A DNA stretch of 13,411 nt, from assembly GCA_949289625.1 (NCBI GenBank), contig CASEPH010000003.1, forward strand, positions 1-13,411, given 5' to 3'. Below the pieces are notes generated by a model that saw nothing but the letters and a program-made list of their open reading frames with translations, had not been told where the DNA came from and did no database searches. Position numbers and translations under genes: made by a program. Shown here piece after piece: positions 1 to 8,129 of this stretch (position 1 is its first letter; each line of letters starts with the position of its first letter). Source of the stretch: an uncultured Clostridia bacterium (GTDB lineage Bacteria > Bacillota_A > Clostridia > Oscillospirales > Oscillospiraceae).

Positions 1-302
1 TGAACCGCATGGCAGGATTGTTATTTCCCCGGTTCATCCCCACGCATGTGGGGTTTACGGAATAGACATAATAGGTTTAGACGATGTAGACGGTTCATCC
101 CCACGCATGTGGGGTTTACTTATTCGAGGTTTCACCTTGAAGCCCCGTTTACGGTTCATCCCCACGCATGTGGGGTTTACCCAGAATTAGCCAAACCACC
201 ATTAGAATAAAACGGTTCATCCCCACGCATGTGGGGTTTACTACAGAAGACCTCCTCAACATCTTGACACTAGCGGTTCATCCCCACGCATGTGGGGTTT
301 AC
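1..302 (-). CRISPR. Type I-E CRISPR array (leader-proximal end, continues past left edge)
   Basis: Five identical 29-nt repeats lie at 30-58, 91-119, 152-180, 213-241 and 274-302. On the plus strand each begins CGGTTCATCCCC and ends GTGGGGTTTAC. The four complete spacers (59-90, 120-151, 181-212, 242-273) are each exactly 32 nt, and 29 nt of a fifth spacer occupy 1-29, so the array continues to the left. Read on the minus strand, the repeat runs GTAAACCCCAC-ATGC-GTGGGGATGAACCG. It has a 6-bp hairpin and ends in ATGAACCG, which would be the 8-nt crRNA 5' handle after Cas6e cleavage and closely resembles the E. coli I-E repeat end. The array is therefore transcribed leftward with the cas genes, the leader is on the right, and the spacer at 242-273 would be the newest. 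The lack of repeat decay suggests an intact array. Confidence 0.97.
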
Positions 303-389
303 ACTGAAACAAAATTGCAATTTTTGCGAATTGGCTTAGAAAAAGCCCTTTTGCAAGCCGAAATGTTCCATATTTTATTTGTAGTAAAA
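303..389 (-). promoter_or_regulatory. CRISPR leader
   Basis: This 87-bp AT-rich stretch separates the cas6e stop codon from the first (leader-proximal) repeat and is on the correct side for the repeat orientation. It contains a perfect 14-bp palindrome, AAAATTGCAATTTT, at 311-324, nine to twenty-two bases from the repeat. It also contains a small inverted repeat, GGCTT/AAGCC, at 333-347. A weak promoter candidate reads leftward: TTAGTC (395-400), 17-bp spacer, TAAAAT (372-377). The array may instead be transcribed by read-through from the cas operon. I infer leader function from position and orientation. Confidence 0.7.
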
Positions 390-1004
390 TCAATGACTAA
401 GCAGCAGCATCCCAAGCCCATACGATTTTCCAGGACCGATCCCCTCACGGACCGCTTTTCGGAATTGCTCTGCGTCTGTGATTTGAAGAGTTCCCTGGTA
501 ATGATATTGATCCAAATACATTCGTCCGCCCCGCTCCGGAACGTGCTGTCCAGTCAGTTGGCCGCCCTCCAGCTCCTGACAATTCAGCAGCCGAAACCCA
601 TTCTGCTCTCCCTTCTTTGTCAGCCAGACACAGCGTTCCTCTAAGGTGCGGAGGATCCGCCGCTGGCTGTTTTTCCCGCTGTTCTGCATCACTTTTTTTG
701 TGGGGGAGGCCAGCAGATCAAATCGCCAGATCTGCCCGTCTTGCATGGTATCCAGCCAGAACGTCAGGTCCCGCTCTCCGGAAAAATGCATCCCAGGCAG
801 GAGGTGCTCCCGGTTCACCGGGCGGTTGGAGTATAGATACACAGCCAGAGTATGGCGGTCCTCGCGGACCCGATAAAGTACGCCCGCACTCTTCCGGTCA
901 CTCTCAAAGAGCCCCATGACCATTTGATGGAGCCGCTGGCAGTTGCCCAACGCCTGTTGGATCTCTCGCCGCTGGGGCGACAAGTCAATTTTTGTCAGAT
1001 ACAT
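390..1004 (-). CDS. cas6e: Type I-E Cas6e/CasE crRNA endoribonuclease
   Basis: The product is a 204-aa protein of the size expected for CasE (about 200 aa). Cas6e cuts the repeat of the CRISPR precursor transcript and stays bound to the crRNA 3' hairpin as a Cascade subunit. The N-terminus MYLTKIDLS matches the family start. His26 in the motif QRLHQMVMGLF aligns with the catalytic His of this family, but the Tyr usually three residues earlier is Gln23 here. A glycine-rich C-terminal loop (GIGPGKSYGLG) near residues 186-200 is the typical RNA-binding G-loop. I chose the ATG at 1002-1004 because it has a GGGAGG ribosome binding site at good spacing and matches the family start; a longer in-frame extension to 1127 lies inside cas5e. 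It overlaps cas5e by 20 nt and is the last cas gene before the array. Confidence 0.95.
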   Translation of the reverse strand: MYLTKIDLSPQRREIQQALGNCQRLHQMVMGLFESDRKSAGVLYRVREDRHTLAVYLYSNRPVNREHLLPGMHFSGERDLTFWLDTMQDGQIWRFDLLASPTKKVMQNSGKNSQRRILRTLEERCVWLTKKGEQNGFRLLNCQELEGGQLTGQHVPERGGRMYLDQYHYQGTLQITDAEQFRKAVREGIGPGKSYGLGMLLLSH

Positions 1005-1680
1005 ACTGTACCTCCCTGGTGATAACTCCCCGATAGACGGTTCGGAGGCCAAATTCTCGGCCTCCGGAGAGCCGTTCATCAGGACGGGTATAACTTCCCG
1101 ACCCATCTCTGGAGATCTCACACTCATAGTACAATGTCAGTGGTGCCGGGTCGTCCCCCTCCCGCGCACAGACCGGATAGCGCCGAATGGCGTCCATCAG
1201 GTCGGTGTATTCCTCACTGACTTCTTCAAATACAGGCCGGGACGGGACGCAGCTCTTCCGGCCCAGGTAGATGGGCCACACCGGTTGCTTCAGGGCGTTC
1301 ACAACTCGGTCCCGCCAGGAATCCGGCAGGTCCAGGACCACCAGAAAACTGGCGTCCTGGAGATACCAGCGGGGGGAAAGAACCGTATTACTTGAGCGGG
1401 GTTTTCCCTCCGCGTTATAAAGCGGGTGCCCCTGCACCGTGTGGAAATCCAGCATGCGGATGCCGGGCCGGTCTGCCCGCACTGCCATATGCAGCGCCGA
1501 GGACAGGACCGCAATCTCCGGATTGCCCCGTTCCAGGCCCATAGCGCAGGACAAAAGTCCCACTACGCCGGATTTGCTGGGAAAGTCCCCGCTGTCCCGG
1601 ACATCCCACTTGGAGTGGTCCCCCCAGGACTGCAGTGCCCCGTCCAGCCGTAAAATCAGAAAAGTTTTTTTCTCTTCCAT
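985..1680 (-). CDS. cas5e: Type I-E Cas5e/CasD Cascade subunit
   Basis: The product is 231 aa, close to the 224 aa of E. coli CasD. Cas5e caps the 5' handle of the crRNA at the foot of the Cascade complex. The N-terminal segment FLILRLDGALQSWGDHSKWDVRDSG and the following PSKSGVVGLLSCAMG (about residues 34-48) are hallmark CasD motifs. The C-terminal FGLRTVYRGVI corresponds to the conserved end of the Cas5 RAMP fold. The ATG at 1678-1680 lies 10 nt after the cas7e stop, with a modest GAGG upstream, and the 3' end overlaps cas6e by 20 nt, which suggests translational coupling. Nothing appears truncated. Confidence 0.95.
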   Translation of the reverse strand: MEEKKTFLILRLDGALQSWGDHSKWDVRDSGDFPSKSGVVGLLSCAMGLERGNPEIAVLSSALHMAVRADRPGIRMLDFHTVQGHPLYNAEGKPRSSNTVLSPRWYLQDASFLVVLDLPDSWRDRVVNALKQPVWPIYLGRKSCVPSRPVFEEVSEEYTDLMDAIRRYPVCAREGDDPAPLTLYYECEISRDGSGSYTRPDERLSGGREFGLRTVYRGVITREVQYVSDKN

Positions 1681-1690
1681 CCCGTTTGCC

Positions 1691-2836
1691 TCATGCCAGA
1701 GCGGCGGCGACCTGTTCCACTAATTCAGGAAGGGAGCTGCATACCGTCGTCTCACAAGTAGGTGCAATGGAGGAATAGGGCGTGGGGCAGAGCCACAGCC
1801 GCTGCCTTATCTTCAATCCGAAGCTGTTTTGAATGCTGTCCACCTGCTTTGCCAGAGCCTGAATGCTGCCCTTGACCAGGTCGTGATCATTGTCCCGTTC
1901 CGGCTGAATGGGCCGAACGAAGGCGTTGACCATACTGACCGGGACCTTCTCTTCCTTGCACTCCACCAAGATCGCACTGGGAAGCACATTGCCGGCAAAG
2001 CTGTTCTGCTTCCCCGATGGGTTGGTGAGGGCCATGGTGCGAATCAGTGCCGGGATCGCGGTTTTTACCAGCTGCGCCGCATCCGGCGTATCTTTTAGAT
2101 TTTTCATCAAAATATCCGTGTCCAAGGAGGCATAGATGTAATAGCATGCAGAATTGTAATCGATATCTCCAATCATAGCGGACCCTGTCTCCTCCATCGT
2201 CTCCCCGGAGAGCAGATCGTCCATAGCGGTGAAGTAGTCGGACTCCATATTCAGTTTGTTGGTAGAAATCGCGTGGGCTACCTGCATGGCGGCGTCCACA
2301 TCCCGGAACGCATTGGAGGTCACCATCCGTCCGAAGAGCGCCATATCCAGGGTAACAGGGCGGCTCTCCGCTCCCTTGACCGCCTCCTGCAGTTCCTTTG
2401 CTTTCAGTGCCTTGACTTCTTTCAGGGACGGGCAATCCTTCAGCTTTTCATAAATGGTTTCCGCCACCGCCTGAATATCCTCCGGCGCATAGAATACAAT
2501 TTGTGCGGTGTAGCTGCCGTCCTTATTTTCTGTGCCATCTTTATTGCCAAACCCGCTGATCTTCGGGAACACAGCGTCAATGTACTCTTGGCTGACTCCC
2601 ATTTCTATCAGCTTTTCTGCCACCAGTTGGGGAAGTCTACGGGTCCGGATGCCCAGATGTTCCGTACCGATGGCCTGAGCGAGTAGTGGGGAACGTCTCC
2701 AGCTCCGCTTCAGACACTGACTAGATACGCGACCGCGAGTTGTTCCGCCAAACATACAGGACTTGGGAGCGCCGGACTCATCCCGGTTCAGATTGACCGG
2801 GGGATAGTTTTTCAGTATGTGGATTTCGTATAGCAT
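1691..2836 (-). CDS. cas7e: Type I-E Cas7e/CasC Cascade backbone protein
   Basis: The product is 381 aa (E. coli CasC is 363 aa). Cas7e polymerises along the crRNA spacer, six copies per complex in E. coli, forming the Cascade backbone. The N-terminus, EIHILKNYPPVNLNRDESG followed by PKSCMFGGTTRGRVSSQCLKRSWR, is a very strong family signature. The segment DYNSACYYIYASLD and the later TNPSGKQNSFAG also match the family. The ATG at 2834-2836 has AGGAG eight bases upstream and begins 3 nt after the cse2 stop. Length and motifs suggest a complete, functional subunit. Confidence 0.96.
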   Translation of the reverse strand: MLYEIHILKNYPPVNLNRDESGAPKSCMFGGTTRGRVSSQCLKRSWRRSPLLAQAIGTEHLGIRTRRLPQLVAEKLIEMGVSQEYIDAVFPKISGFGNKDGTENKDGSYTAQIVFYAPEDIQAVAETIYEKLKDCPSLKEVKALKAKELQEAVKGAESRPVTLDMALFGRMVTSNAFRDVDAAMQVAHAISTNKLNMESDYFTAMDDLLSGETMEETGSAMIGDIDYNSACYYIYASLDTDILMKNLKDTPDAAQLVKTAIPALIRTMALTNPSGKQNSFAGNVLPSAILVECKEEKVPVSMVNAFVRPIQPERDNDHDLVKGSIQALAKQVDSIQNSFGLKIRQRLWLCPTPYSSIAPTCETTVCSSLPELVEQVAAALA

Positions 2837-2839
2837 GGA

Positions 2840-3361
2840 TCATTCTCCTTTCAATTCCTCTCGCATCTCTTCTGGCTTGATATAAAGGGCACGAGCCCAT
2901 CTCAACTGTACACTCTGTTTCTCACTATTCCAATAAAATAGATCCTCCAGCAGCCGCTGACAGTCTACCGCATATCCCTTCGAGCGCACAAACCGGATCA
3001 GCCTGGACAGCTTTGTGAGCATGAATCCATCCTTGTCCCATTGGAGATCCAGAAGCGCTTCCAGCCGGTGCCCGGTGCTCTCAGACATCTCTTTGTCTCG
3101 CCCTAGCTGATAGAAAATCTGCTCCAACGGTTGGCGATGGCTCTCCTCTGTATCCCAGAGACAGTGCAGGCATGCTGCCGCAAATGCCCGCTCTTCCTGC
3201 CATTGCGGACCGGAGAAGGGCAGACACTGATAGAAAACACGCATGGCTTTTCCGTCCGCCTGACTCAGCATGGTCCCAGCTTCGCGCTTCAGGGACACAC
3301 GCTCTCCTCTCGGCAAAGTATCGAGCTGCTGGAAGAAACTGCTCCAACTCACTTCTGCCAT
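2840..3361 (-). CDS. cse2: Type I-E Cse2/CasB small subunit
   Basis: The product is 173 aa (E. coli CasB is 160 aa). Cse2 is the small, mostly helical subunit; two copies form the belly of Cascade and stabilise the R-loop. The protein is rich in basic and aromatic residues and helical throughout. SKREAGTMLS near residues 23-33 and the region around FMLTKLSRLIRFVRSKG fit the family, which is poorly conserved, so position between cse1 and cas7e carries much of the call. I chose the ATG at 3359-3361, which overlaps the end of cse1 by 13 nt and has AAGGGATG upstream. A longer in-frame reading up to 3499 would lie entirely inside cse1 and is unlikely. Confidence 0.9.
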   Translation of the reverse strand: MAEVSWSSFFQQLDTLPRGERVSLKREAGTMLSQADGKAMRVFYQCLPFSGPQWQEERAFAAACLHCLWDTEESHRQPLEQIFYQLGRDKEMSESTGHRLEALLDLQWDKDGFMLTKLSRLIRFVRSKGYAVDCQRLLEDLFYWNSEKQSVQLRWARALYIKPEEMREELKGE

Positions 3362-4809
3362 ATCTTCATCCCTTTCTTGATTGCCGCGATTTCTTTTCCA
3401 AGCACCTTTTGCTGATGCTCCATAACCTGGAGCATGGCTTTTCCACGCAGAGTCAGCTGTTCCAAGGCCCAATCTACACATTCCGCTGCCGCCCTGCATT
3501 GCCGGTTGATAACCGCTGCCATGTTGGAAGCATAATCAAATCCAGGCTGTACCAATGCGTCAAATTGGCTCCACAGGACCTGCTCGCAGACTGCGTAGTA
3601 CCTCTGTCTGGCTTGGACACGGCTCTCTTCCGAGATTTCCTTCTGGGTCAGCGCGTGATAAAGTGCCATACCCAGCCGCTCCGCTTGAGTGACATACTCG
3701 GTAATAAAGCGTAATGCATCCTCATTTCCCAGAAGCTTTTTTGGAATTTGCAGGTCATGCCTCTGTGCCCTCATATAGTTGGCCTGATTGGTTTGAACGC
3801 CGTAGAGCACCAGAGACAGCGGATGATCTGAAGCCCCCAGTTTTTCATACTGTGCTATGATCTGGGGGGCACGCTTTCCCTTTGTGTCAATCAGGTCCGT
3901 CAGATTACGCCATATCGTTTCATCCGCAGACGGTTTCCAGTTAAAACGCCCTTTCTTATTGTATCGGTATGTAACATGAGGATCTGTCCAAGAATCCGTT
4001 ACCTCAAAGTTCATTCCCTGACTGAAGTATACATCTTCAACACAGTTGCTGGACTCGCTTGGAATCAGATGAATTCGTCTGGCCGGAAAAAACATGCCAA
4101 ATAGCCACGATGTCCTGGCCACCTTTTGTTTGGACACCGCCTCATCTGGATGGCGCCACAAGACCGGAGGCTGGTCGAGGGGCAGATTGATTCGATCCGT
4201 TCCAATCATTCCAAACACCAAAGTCTGAAACAGGTTCTTTCCCCGAATCAGGGTAAACCACGGCGGTGCGCCATTCACATTAGAGGGATATCCTTGTGCC
4301 CCTGCGGTACAAAAAATCTGTGCGGCAAACATCATTCGCAGCGCTTTACCGGGCGTATATGCAATTTTATCCCGCTTGTGATCGAAATGAATGTGATTGT
4401 TCCCGTTCGGGATGGAATAATCCAATGTGGAGACCGGTTTCGGGTCCCGATCCCAATCTTTACGGTAACTGGTCTGCAAAAATGGCCGCTTCGGATCAAA
4501 GAGATCAAAGCTTACCCCCTCGCGCTCGCACTGGTCTACATAGCGACGAATGATGTCTGGAGAAAATTGACCCTCCTCCAACAAGTCCTCCAGCGCCTCG
4601 TCGTCCTCTGGCCGCAGCATATCCATGAGAAAAACGATCAAAAACCGATAAACACTGTATTCTACCATGGGAGATGGATCCTGGATTCCGCTGATCAGAT
4701 GGGCCGTCTCCAAAGTCTTCAACAGGCCAAGTTCTTTTATGCTCCCATCCAACTCCTTTACTGGAATCCACGGCTGGATCAGAACGTTGAACGATGCCTT
4801 CACACACAT
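3349..4809 (-). CDS. cse1: Type I-E Cse1/CasA (Cas8e) large subunit
   Basis: The product is about 486 aa (E. coli CasA is 502 aa). Cse1 recognises the PAM, opens target DNA and recruits Cas3. The N-terminus FNVLIQPWIPV is typical of CasA. NGNNHIHFDHKRDK (about residues 135-148) matches the family region containing the L1 loop that contacts the crRNA handle and PAM. GYPSNVNGAPPWFTLIRGKNLFQTLV follows, and a helical C-terminal bundle (about 360-486) closes the protein. The start is uncertain among GTG 4812, ATG 4809 and GTG 4803, because the AAGGGG site is only two bases from the ATG and eight from the last GTG. I chose the ATG, which overlaps the cas3 stop as TGATG. It is complete and ends overlapping cse2. 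Confidence 0.94.
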   Translation of the reverse strand: MCVKASFNVLIQPWIPVKELDGSIKELGLLKTLETAHLISGIQDPSPMVEYSVYRFLIVFLMDMLRPEDDEALEDLLEEGQFSPDIIRRYVDQCEREGVSFDLFDPKRPFLQTSYRKDWDRDPKPVSTLDYSIPNGNNHIHFDHKRDKIAYTPGKALRMMFAAQIFCTAGAQGYPSNVNGAPPWFTLIRGKNLFQTLVFGMIGTDRINLPLDQPPVLWRHPDEAVSKQKVARTSWLFGMFFPARRIHLIPSESSNCVEDVYFSQGMNFEVTDSWTDPHVTYRYNKKGRFNWKPSADETIWRNLTDLIDTKGKRAPQIIAQYEKLGASDHPLSLVLYGVQTNQANYMRAQRHDLQIPKKLLGNEDALRFITEYVTQAERLGMALYHALTQKEISEESRVQARQRYYAVCEQVLWSQFDALVQPGFDYASNMAAVINRQCRAAAECVDWALEQLTLRGKAMLQVMEHQQKVLGKEIAAIKKGMKIWQK

Positions 4810-7391
4810 CACCCCTTCTCAAAATATATACCCAACTCACAGTCTGCGAAGATGTGGCTTCCATCCTCTTGAGTGTACCACATTTTCCCATGTCCATCTA
4901 CTGCGGCAGGATAAATTTTGACCCCTTCCAGCAATTTTCTGCCAACAAGAATATCTTCCTTTCTGGGCCGCAGCAGTTTTGCCCGAACAGAGACGCTGGC
5001 CTTCAGAATTTCCTGTGCCTCTTCTCTGGCCACCTCTGATAGATATAGCCGGTCCCCGAGCCGTTGACTCTTGTTGCGAAAAAAGTTAAACTGCTCTGGC
5101 GGCAGCAATGCAATCCGAACAGTCGGCTCTCCCAAACGTGTCTTGGCTGAGAGATAGCTGTTGTTCTCCAGATCATCAAATTGAATCTCTTCCGATTCAT
5201 TAATTGGGGTATAGCCTTTTTCAGGAATATTGATTATATAAATTCCGCTGGCTGCCGCCTTGACTTGGTCCTCCATCAGGTGATTGATCCAGAAATCCAG
5301 TTCTTCCGGGAGTGCAGCTTCTGGATTGTATCCTTGCTCCACCAGGGTGGGCAGGTCCTCTGGAATCCGGATTTCACTGCGCTCTTCCAGCAGATGAATG
5401 CTCTGCTGCAGAAGGCACTCTGGGTAGACATAGCCGTCTGTCTCAAATTTTCCCATCTCACTGGGGATCAGCACATAGAATCGCGGGACAGTAAAATGAG
5501 GCGGCCGGGGCGTATCTTCGTGACGAAACTCCCGTCCAAGACGCTGGAGCAGAAGGTCAATGGGTGCGATTGAAGTCATCATGACATCAAAATCCACGTC
5601 CAAAGATTGTTCCACTACTTGAGTAGCCACCAGGATAGCCTTCCGCGGTCGCGCTGCTTTTTCTTTCCCAAAGAGGCGGATACAGCGTTGCTCAATTTGC
5701 TCCCGCTGTCCAGCCGGAAAACGTGCATGGAATAGAAGCAATTCTCCGTCAAATCCTTTGGCCTTGATCGCTTGATAGGTCTCCTGGGCCTGCTGGACGG
5801 TATTGAGCAAGATACAGAGACATCCGCCATCTCTTACCATCTTCACCGCCGTTTCGGCAATCTGCTCCGTTTGATGTAGTATCGGGCACAGTTCAATGGA
5901 TACTGTCTGCCGTTTTTCTGTCCGGCTGACCGGTCGTACGATTACATTCCCTGACTCTGTTACAGCAGTAATCGAAGGGTAGCATGGCTGGATCGGACGA
6001 TCGGTATAGGTGGACAACATTTGCGTCTTTTTCTCCGGCGGAAGCGTGGCAGACAACAGAACCACTGGGATCTCCAGCGCTTTACACCACTCTAGAAGCC
6101 GTTGGAGAATCTCACTCATATAGACGTCGTAGGAATGAAGCTCATCAATCACCAAGGCTTTTTCCGCCAAACCAAGCAGTCTCAAGACACCGTATTTTAC
6201 CAGTAAGACAGACATCATTGCCTGGTCCACTGTGCCGACCGTATAGGAACTCAACAGCCCACGCCGTACTGGAAGGAGCCAGCTTGCGGCATAGCGCTCC
6301 TCCTCTGTCTTAAATTTAGGCCATGGCTGTGCATCGTCTCTATCAACCAGCCAGGCCATGCTATGGAGCAGACGGACCGAGTTTGGAAGTTGGTGCAGCT
6401 TCAATAACGTCCGCATACGTCCAACCATCTGATTGGAGGTGGCAGCTGTGGGCAACCCAATATAGAAACCGCACTTTCCCCACTGCTTGGCCATTTGGAT
6501 TGCGGCAAAGATGCCGGCTTCCGTCTTTCCTTCACCCATGGGGGCCTCCAGCAATACCACCGAAATGCGCTCCTGCTCCGACTGAAACAAGAGCTCAATT
6601 TCCGTTTGCAGCCCCCGCATTCCATCCTTTGGAATGTTGGGCCACACATCATGGAATTCATCTCCAAAGTCTGCGGCCTGCGCCGTCAGTCCACTCAGCA
6701 TCAAAAATTGCTCCGCGCGTTGCTTTGCCTGCTCCTCTCCGTCTGGCTGATGGAGCCAGTCCTCCGCCTGGGCAAAATAGTCGCTGGATGCAATCCAGTC
6801 TGACAGGATCACGATTCCAAGGAGTAACGCGCCTATACTGCCTCTATCTTTTTTTTCGAGGGGAGGTAAAAATAACTCCTTAGAATGGAAAAAATGAAGC
6901 CGCATCTGAAGCTCCAGTTCCTCCTGAAGTTGATTCCAAAATAGATTCTGCCGGTCTCCTTCTGAACCATTTTTCCCTTGGTGATGTGCTTTCAGAATAT
7001 CGGCATAGAATTTCGCTGATCGGCGATCTTCAACATCCTTCCAAATACGTTCTCGCAGGCATCGCCATGTGGTCTTTTCGTGGCGAACCGGATTGTGGGC
7101 GGGAAAGCCCGGCGCTAGGTTTTCCTGCTTCATCATTTCCGCCATAGGCAGCCAACGGTACTGGAACTGCCCCTCGACCTTGCCGATATCATGGAGCGAC
7201 ACAAAATATCCAATCCAATTTATGAATTTATCTTCGGTGCATAACAGTGCTTCCGATAATTGATGCCGTATCCCCGGAACAACCATCTTTTGAAAAATCA
7301 CTTGTGCAACGATTCCGGAAAGAACTGAGTGGGTCAGAATGGATTGGAAAGGTTCCGTTTTTGCCCAGATCTGGCGCAAACCAATTTTCAC
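4809..7391 (-). CDS. cas3: Type I-E Cas3 HD nuclease-helicase
   Basis: The product is 860 aa and is the effector that nicks and degrades target DNA after Cascade binding. The N-terminal HD nuclease shows His21, the HD pair at 67-68 in SLHDIGK, His104, HH at 136-137 and Asp198. The SF2 helicase follows: motif I GEGKTE (286-291), LPTAATSNQM just after, motif II DELH (416-419), motif III SAT (447-449), motif V ATQVVEQSLDVDFD (589-602) and motif VI QRLGREFRH (616-624). All key residues are present, so it is probably active. I chose the GTG at 7389-7391 because AGGGGG lies seven bases upstream; an ATG at 7445 has no ribosome binding site. It is the first gene of the cas operon, and its stop overlaps the start of cse1. 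Confidence 0.95.
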   Translation of the reverse strand: MKIGLRQIWAKTEPFQSILTHSVLSGIVAQVIFQKMVVPGIRHQLSEALLCTEDKFINWIGYFVSLHDIGKVEGQFQYRWLPMAEMMKQENLAPGFPAHNPVRHEKTTWRCLRERIWKDVEDRRSAKFYADILKAHHQGKNGSEGDRQNLFWNQLQEELELQMRLHFFHSKELFLPPLEKKDRGSIGALLLGIVILSDWIASSDYFAQAEDWLHQPDGEEQAKQRAEQFLMLSGLTAQAADFGDEFHDVWPNIPKDGMRGLQTEIELLFQSEQERISVVLLEAPMGEGKTEAGIFAAIQMAKQWGKCGFYIGLPTAATSNQMVGRMRTLLKLHQLPNSVRLLHSMAWLVDRDDAQPWPKFKTEEERYAASWLLPVRRGLLSSYTVGTVDQAMMSVLLVKYGVLRLLGLAEKALVIDELHSYDVYMSEILQRLLEWCKALEIPVVLLSATLPPEKKTQMLSTYTDRPIQPCYPSITAVTESGNVIVRPVSRTEKRQTVSIELCPILHQTEQIAETAVKMVRDGGCLCILLNTVQQAQETYQAIKAKGFDGELLLFHARFPAGQREQIEQRCIRLFGKEKAARPRKAILVATQVVEQSLDVDFDVMMTSIAPIDLLLQRLGREFRHEDTPRPPHFTVPRFYVLIPSEMGKFETDGYVYPECLLQQSIHLLEERSEIRIPEDLPTLVEQGYNPEAALPEELDFWINHLMEDQVKAAASGIYIINIPEKGYTPINESEEIQFDDLENNSYLSAKTRLGEPTVRIALLPPEQFNFFRNKSQRLGDRLYLSEVAREEAQEILKASVSVRAKLLRPRKEDILVGRKLLEGVKIYPAAVDGHGKMWYTQEDGSHIFADCELGIYFEKG

Positions 7392-7479
7392 TAAGGAGCC
7401 CCCTTTTATTAAATTTAAACCTATTTTACAATAAAAATATTCCATTAAATTGGACTATTCAATTATATATTCATATTTG

Positions 7480-7508
7480 AGTATATCATTTGAATACTGC
7501 TCCTACAA
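7480..7508 (-). promoter_or_regulatory. Candidate cas operon promoter
   Basis: On the minus strand a -35 TTGTAG (7503-7508) and a -10 TATACT (7480-7485) are spaced by 17 bp, about 90 bp upstream of the cas3 GTG. A second, closer candidate is TTGAAT (7457-7462), 17 bp, TATTTT (7434-7439). The region is very AT-rich, so chance matches are likely and either or both could be used. Confidence 0.45.
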
Positions 7509-7685
7509 TAAAGGTTTTAGTTCTCGAACAACCAAATGCGTAGCAAAATTATAAACAGAGGGATCCTATTCTCAGTCCATATTTCATTAATGCAAATTGG
7601 AATATTGATGGCCCTATCCGAACTGAACATTGACATTCCTTTGTTCAGATCAGCTAGAGTCATTTATTTTGAAAGGGGAGGTTAA
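7509..7685. other. AT-rich intergenic region upstream of the cas operon
   Basis: I see no gene here. The stretch is AT-rich compared with its neighbours. It contains an inverted repeat, CTGAACA (7623-7629) and TGTTCAG (7642-7648), separated by 12 bp, which could be an operator or a small hairpin. At 7674-7684 there is a ribosome-binding-like GGGGAGG followed by no credible reading frame. Confidence 0.4.
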
Positions 7686-7689
7686 ATCG

Positions 7690-7846
7690 ATATTATCCGC
7701 TTGGAAACTGTTTGCAGAAATGACGCCCAACAGCCCTCCTGGACCGCGGCGCTTTTGCGCCGTACAAACGCTTTCACCGCAGGCGAAAACCTTGCCACCC
7801 TGAGCATTTCAATCATCGAAGGGTGGAGGCCGCCTCCGGCGGCCGG
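7690..7846. repeat. GC-rich cluster of inverted repeats (possible dispersed element)
   Basis: Three hairpins follow one another: CGGCGC-TTTT-GCGCCG at 7747-7762 (perfect 6-bp stem, tetraloop), CCACCCT (7795-7801) with AGGGTGG (7820-7826), and GGCCGCC-TCC-GGCGGCC at 7828-7844 (perfect 7-bp stem). The block is far more GC-rich than the adjoining cas3 upstream region. Open frames across it run into the tRNA and lack good start signals, so I do not call a gene. It could be a repetitive extragenic element or the decayed end of a mobile element; the sequence alone cannot say which. Confidence 0.45.
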
Positions 7847-7851
7847 AACCC

Positions 7852-7890
7852 AAAATAAAAAGCAACTGCGAAAGCAGTTGCTTTTTATTT

Positions 7891-7891
<1 letters not shown>
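7852..7891 (-). terminator. Bidirectional intrinsic terminator downstream of tRNA-Leu
   Basis: A perfect 18-bp inverted repeat, AAAATAAAAAGCAACTGC (7852-7869), pairs with 7874-7891 around a GAAA loop. On the minus strand the GC-rich stem core is followed by TTTTTATTTT, a classic terminator immediately after the tRNA 3' end. The plus strand has an equivalent T-rich tail. Confidence 0.9.
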
Positions 7892-7973
<82 letters not shown>

Positions 7974-8011
7974 ATGTTCAATTTTCGATTGGTTTGCAAG
8001 CTGTATTTTTA

Positions 8012-8040
8012 AAGATACACAAAAGCGACGGAAAAGTCAA
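8012..8040 (-). promoter_or_regulatory. tRNA-Leu promoter
   Basis: On the minus strand TTGACT (8035-8040), a 17-bp spacer and TATCTT (8012-8017) lie about 40 bp upstream of the mature tRNA 5' end, giving a short precursor leader. It diverges from the feo promoter about 90 bp away. Confidence 0.7.
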
Positions 8041-8129
8041 GAGACAACAGGCGGGACCTTCCGTTTTTTCACAGATGTACGGCCGGTGGAGCCGGGAGAT
8101 ATCCAGGAAATAAAAGTTTTGGATTAGGG

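Noticed and set aside
181..212. Spacer 181-212 shares GAATTAGCCAA with the feo operator region at 8167-8177, suggesting self-targeting
   Set aside because: Only 11 of 32 bases match and the match does not extend. A hit of this length in 13 kb is not surprising by chance.
168..644. Open frame on the plus strand crossing the last CRISPR repeats and the leader into cas6e
   Set aside because: It is built from repeat units and the reverse strand of cas6e, with no ribosome binding site.
3362..3499. N-terminal extension of cse2 up to 3499
   Set aside because: It lies entirely within the cse1 coding sequence and is not needed for the family length. The ATG at 3361 has a usable ribosome binding site.
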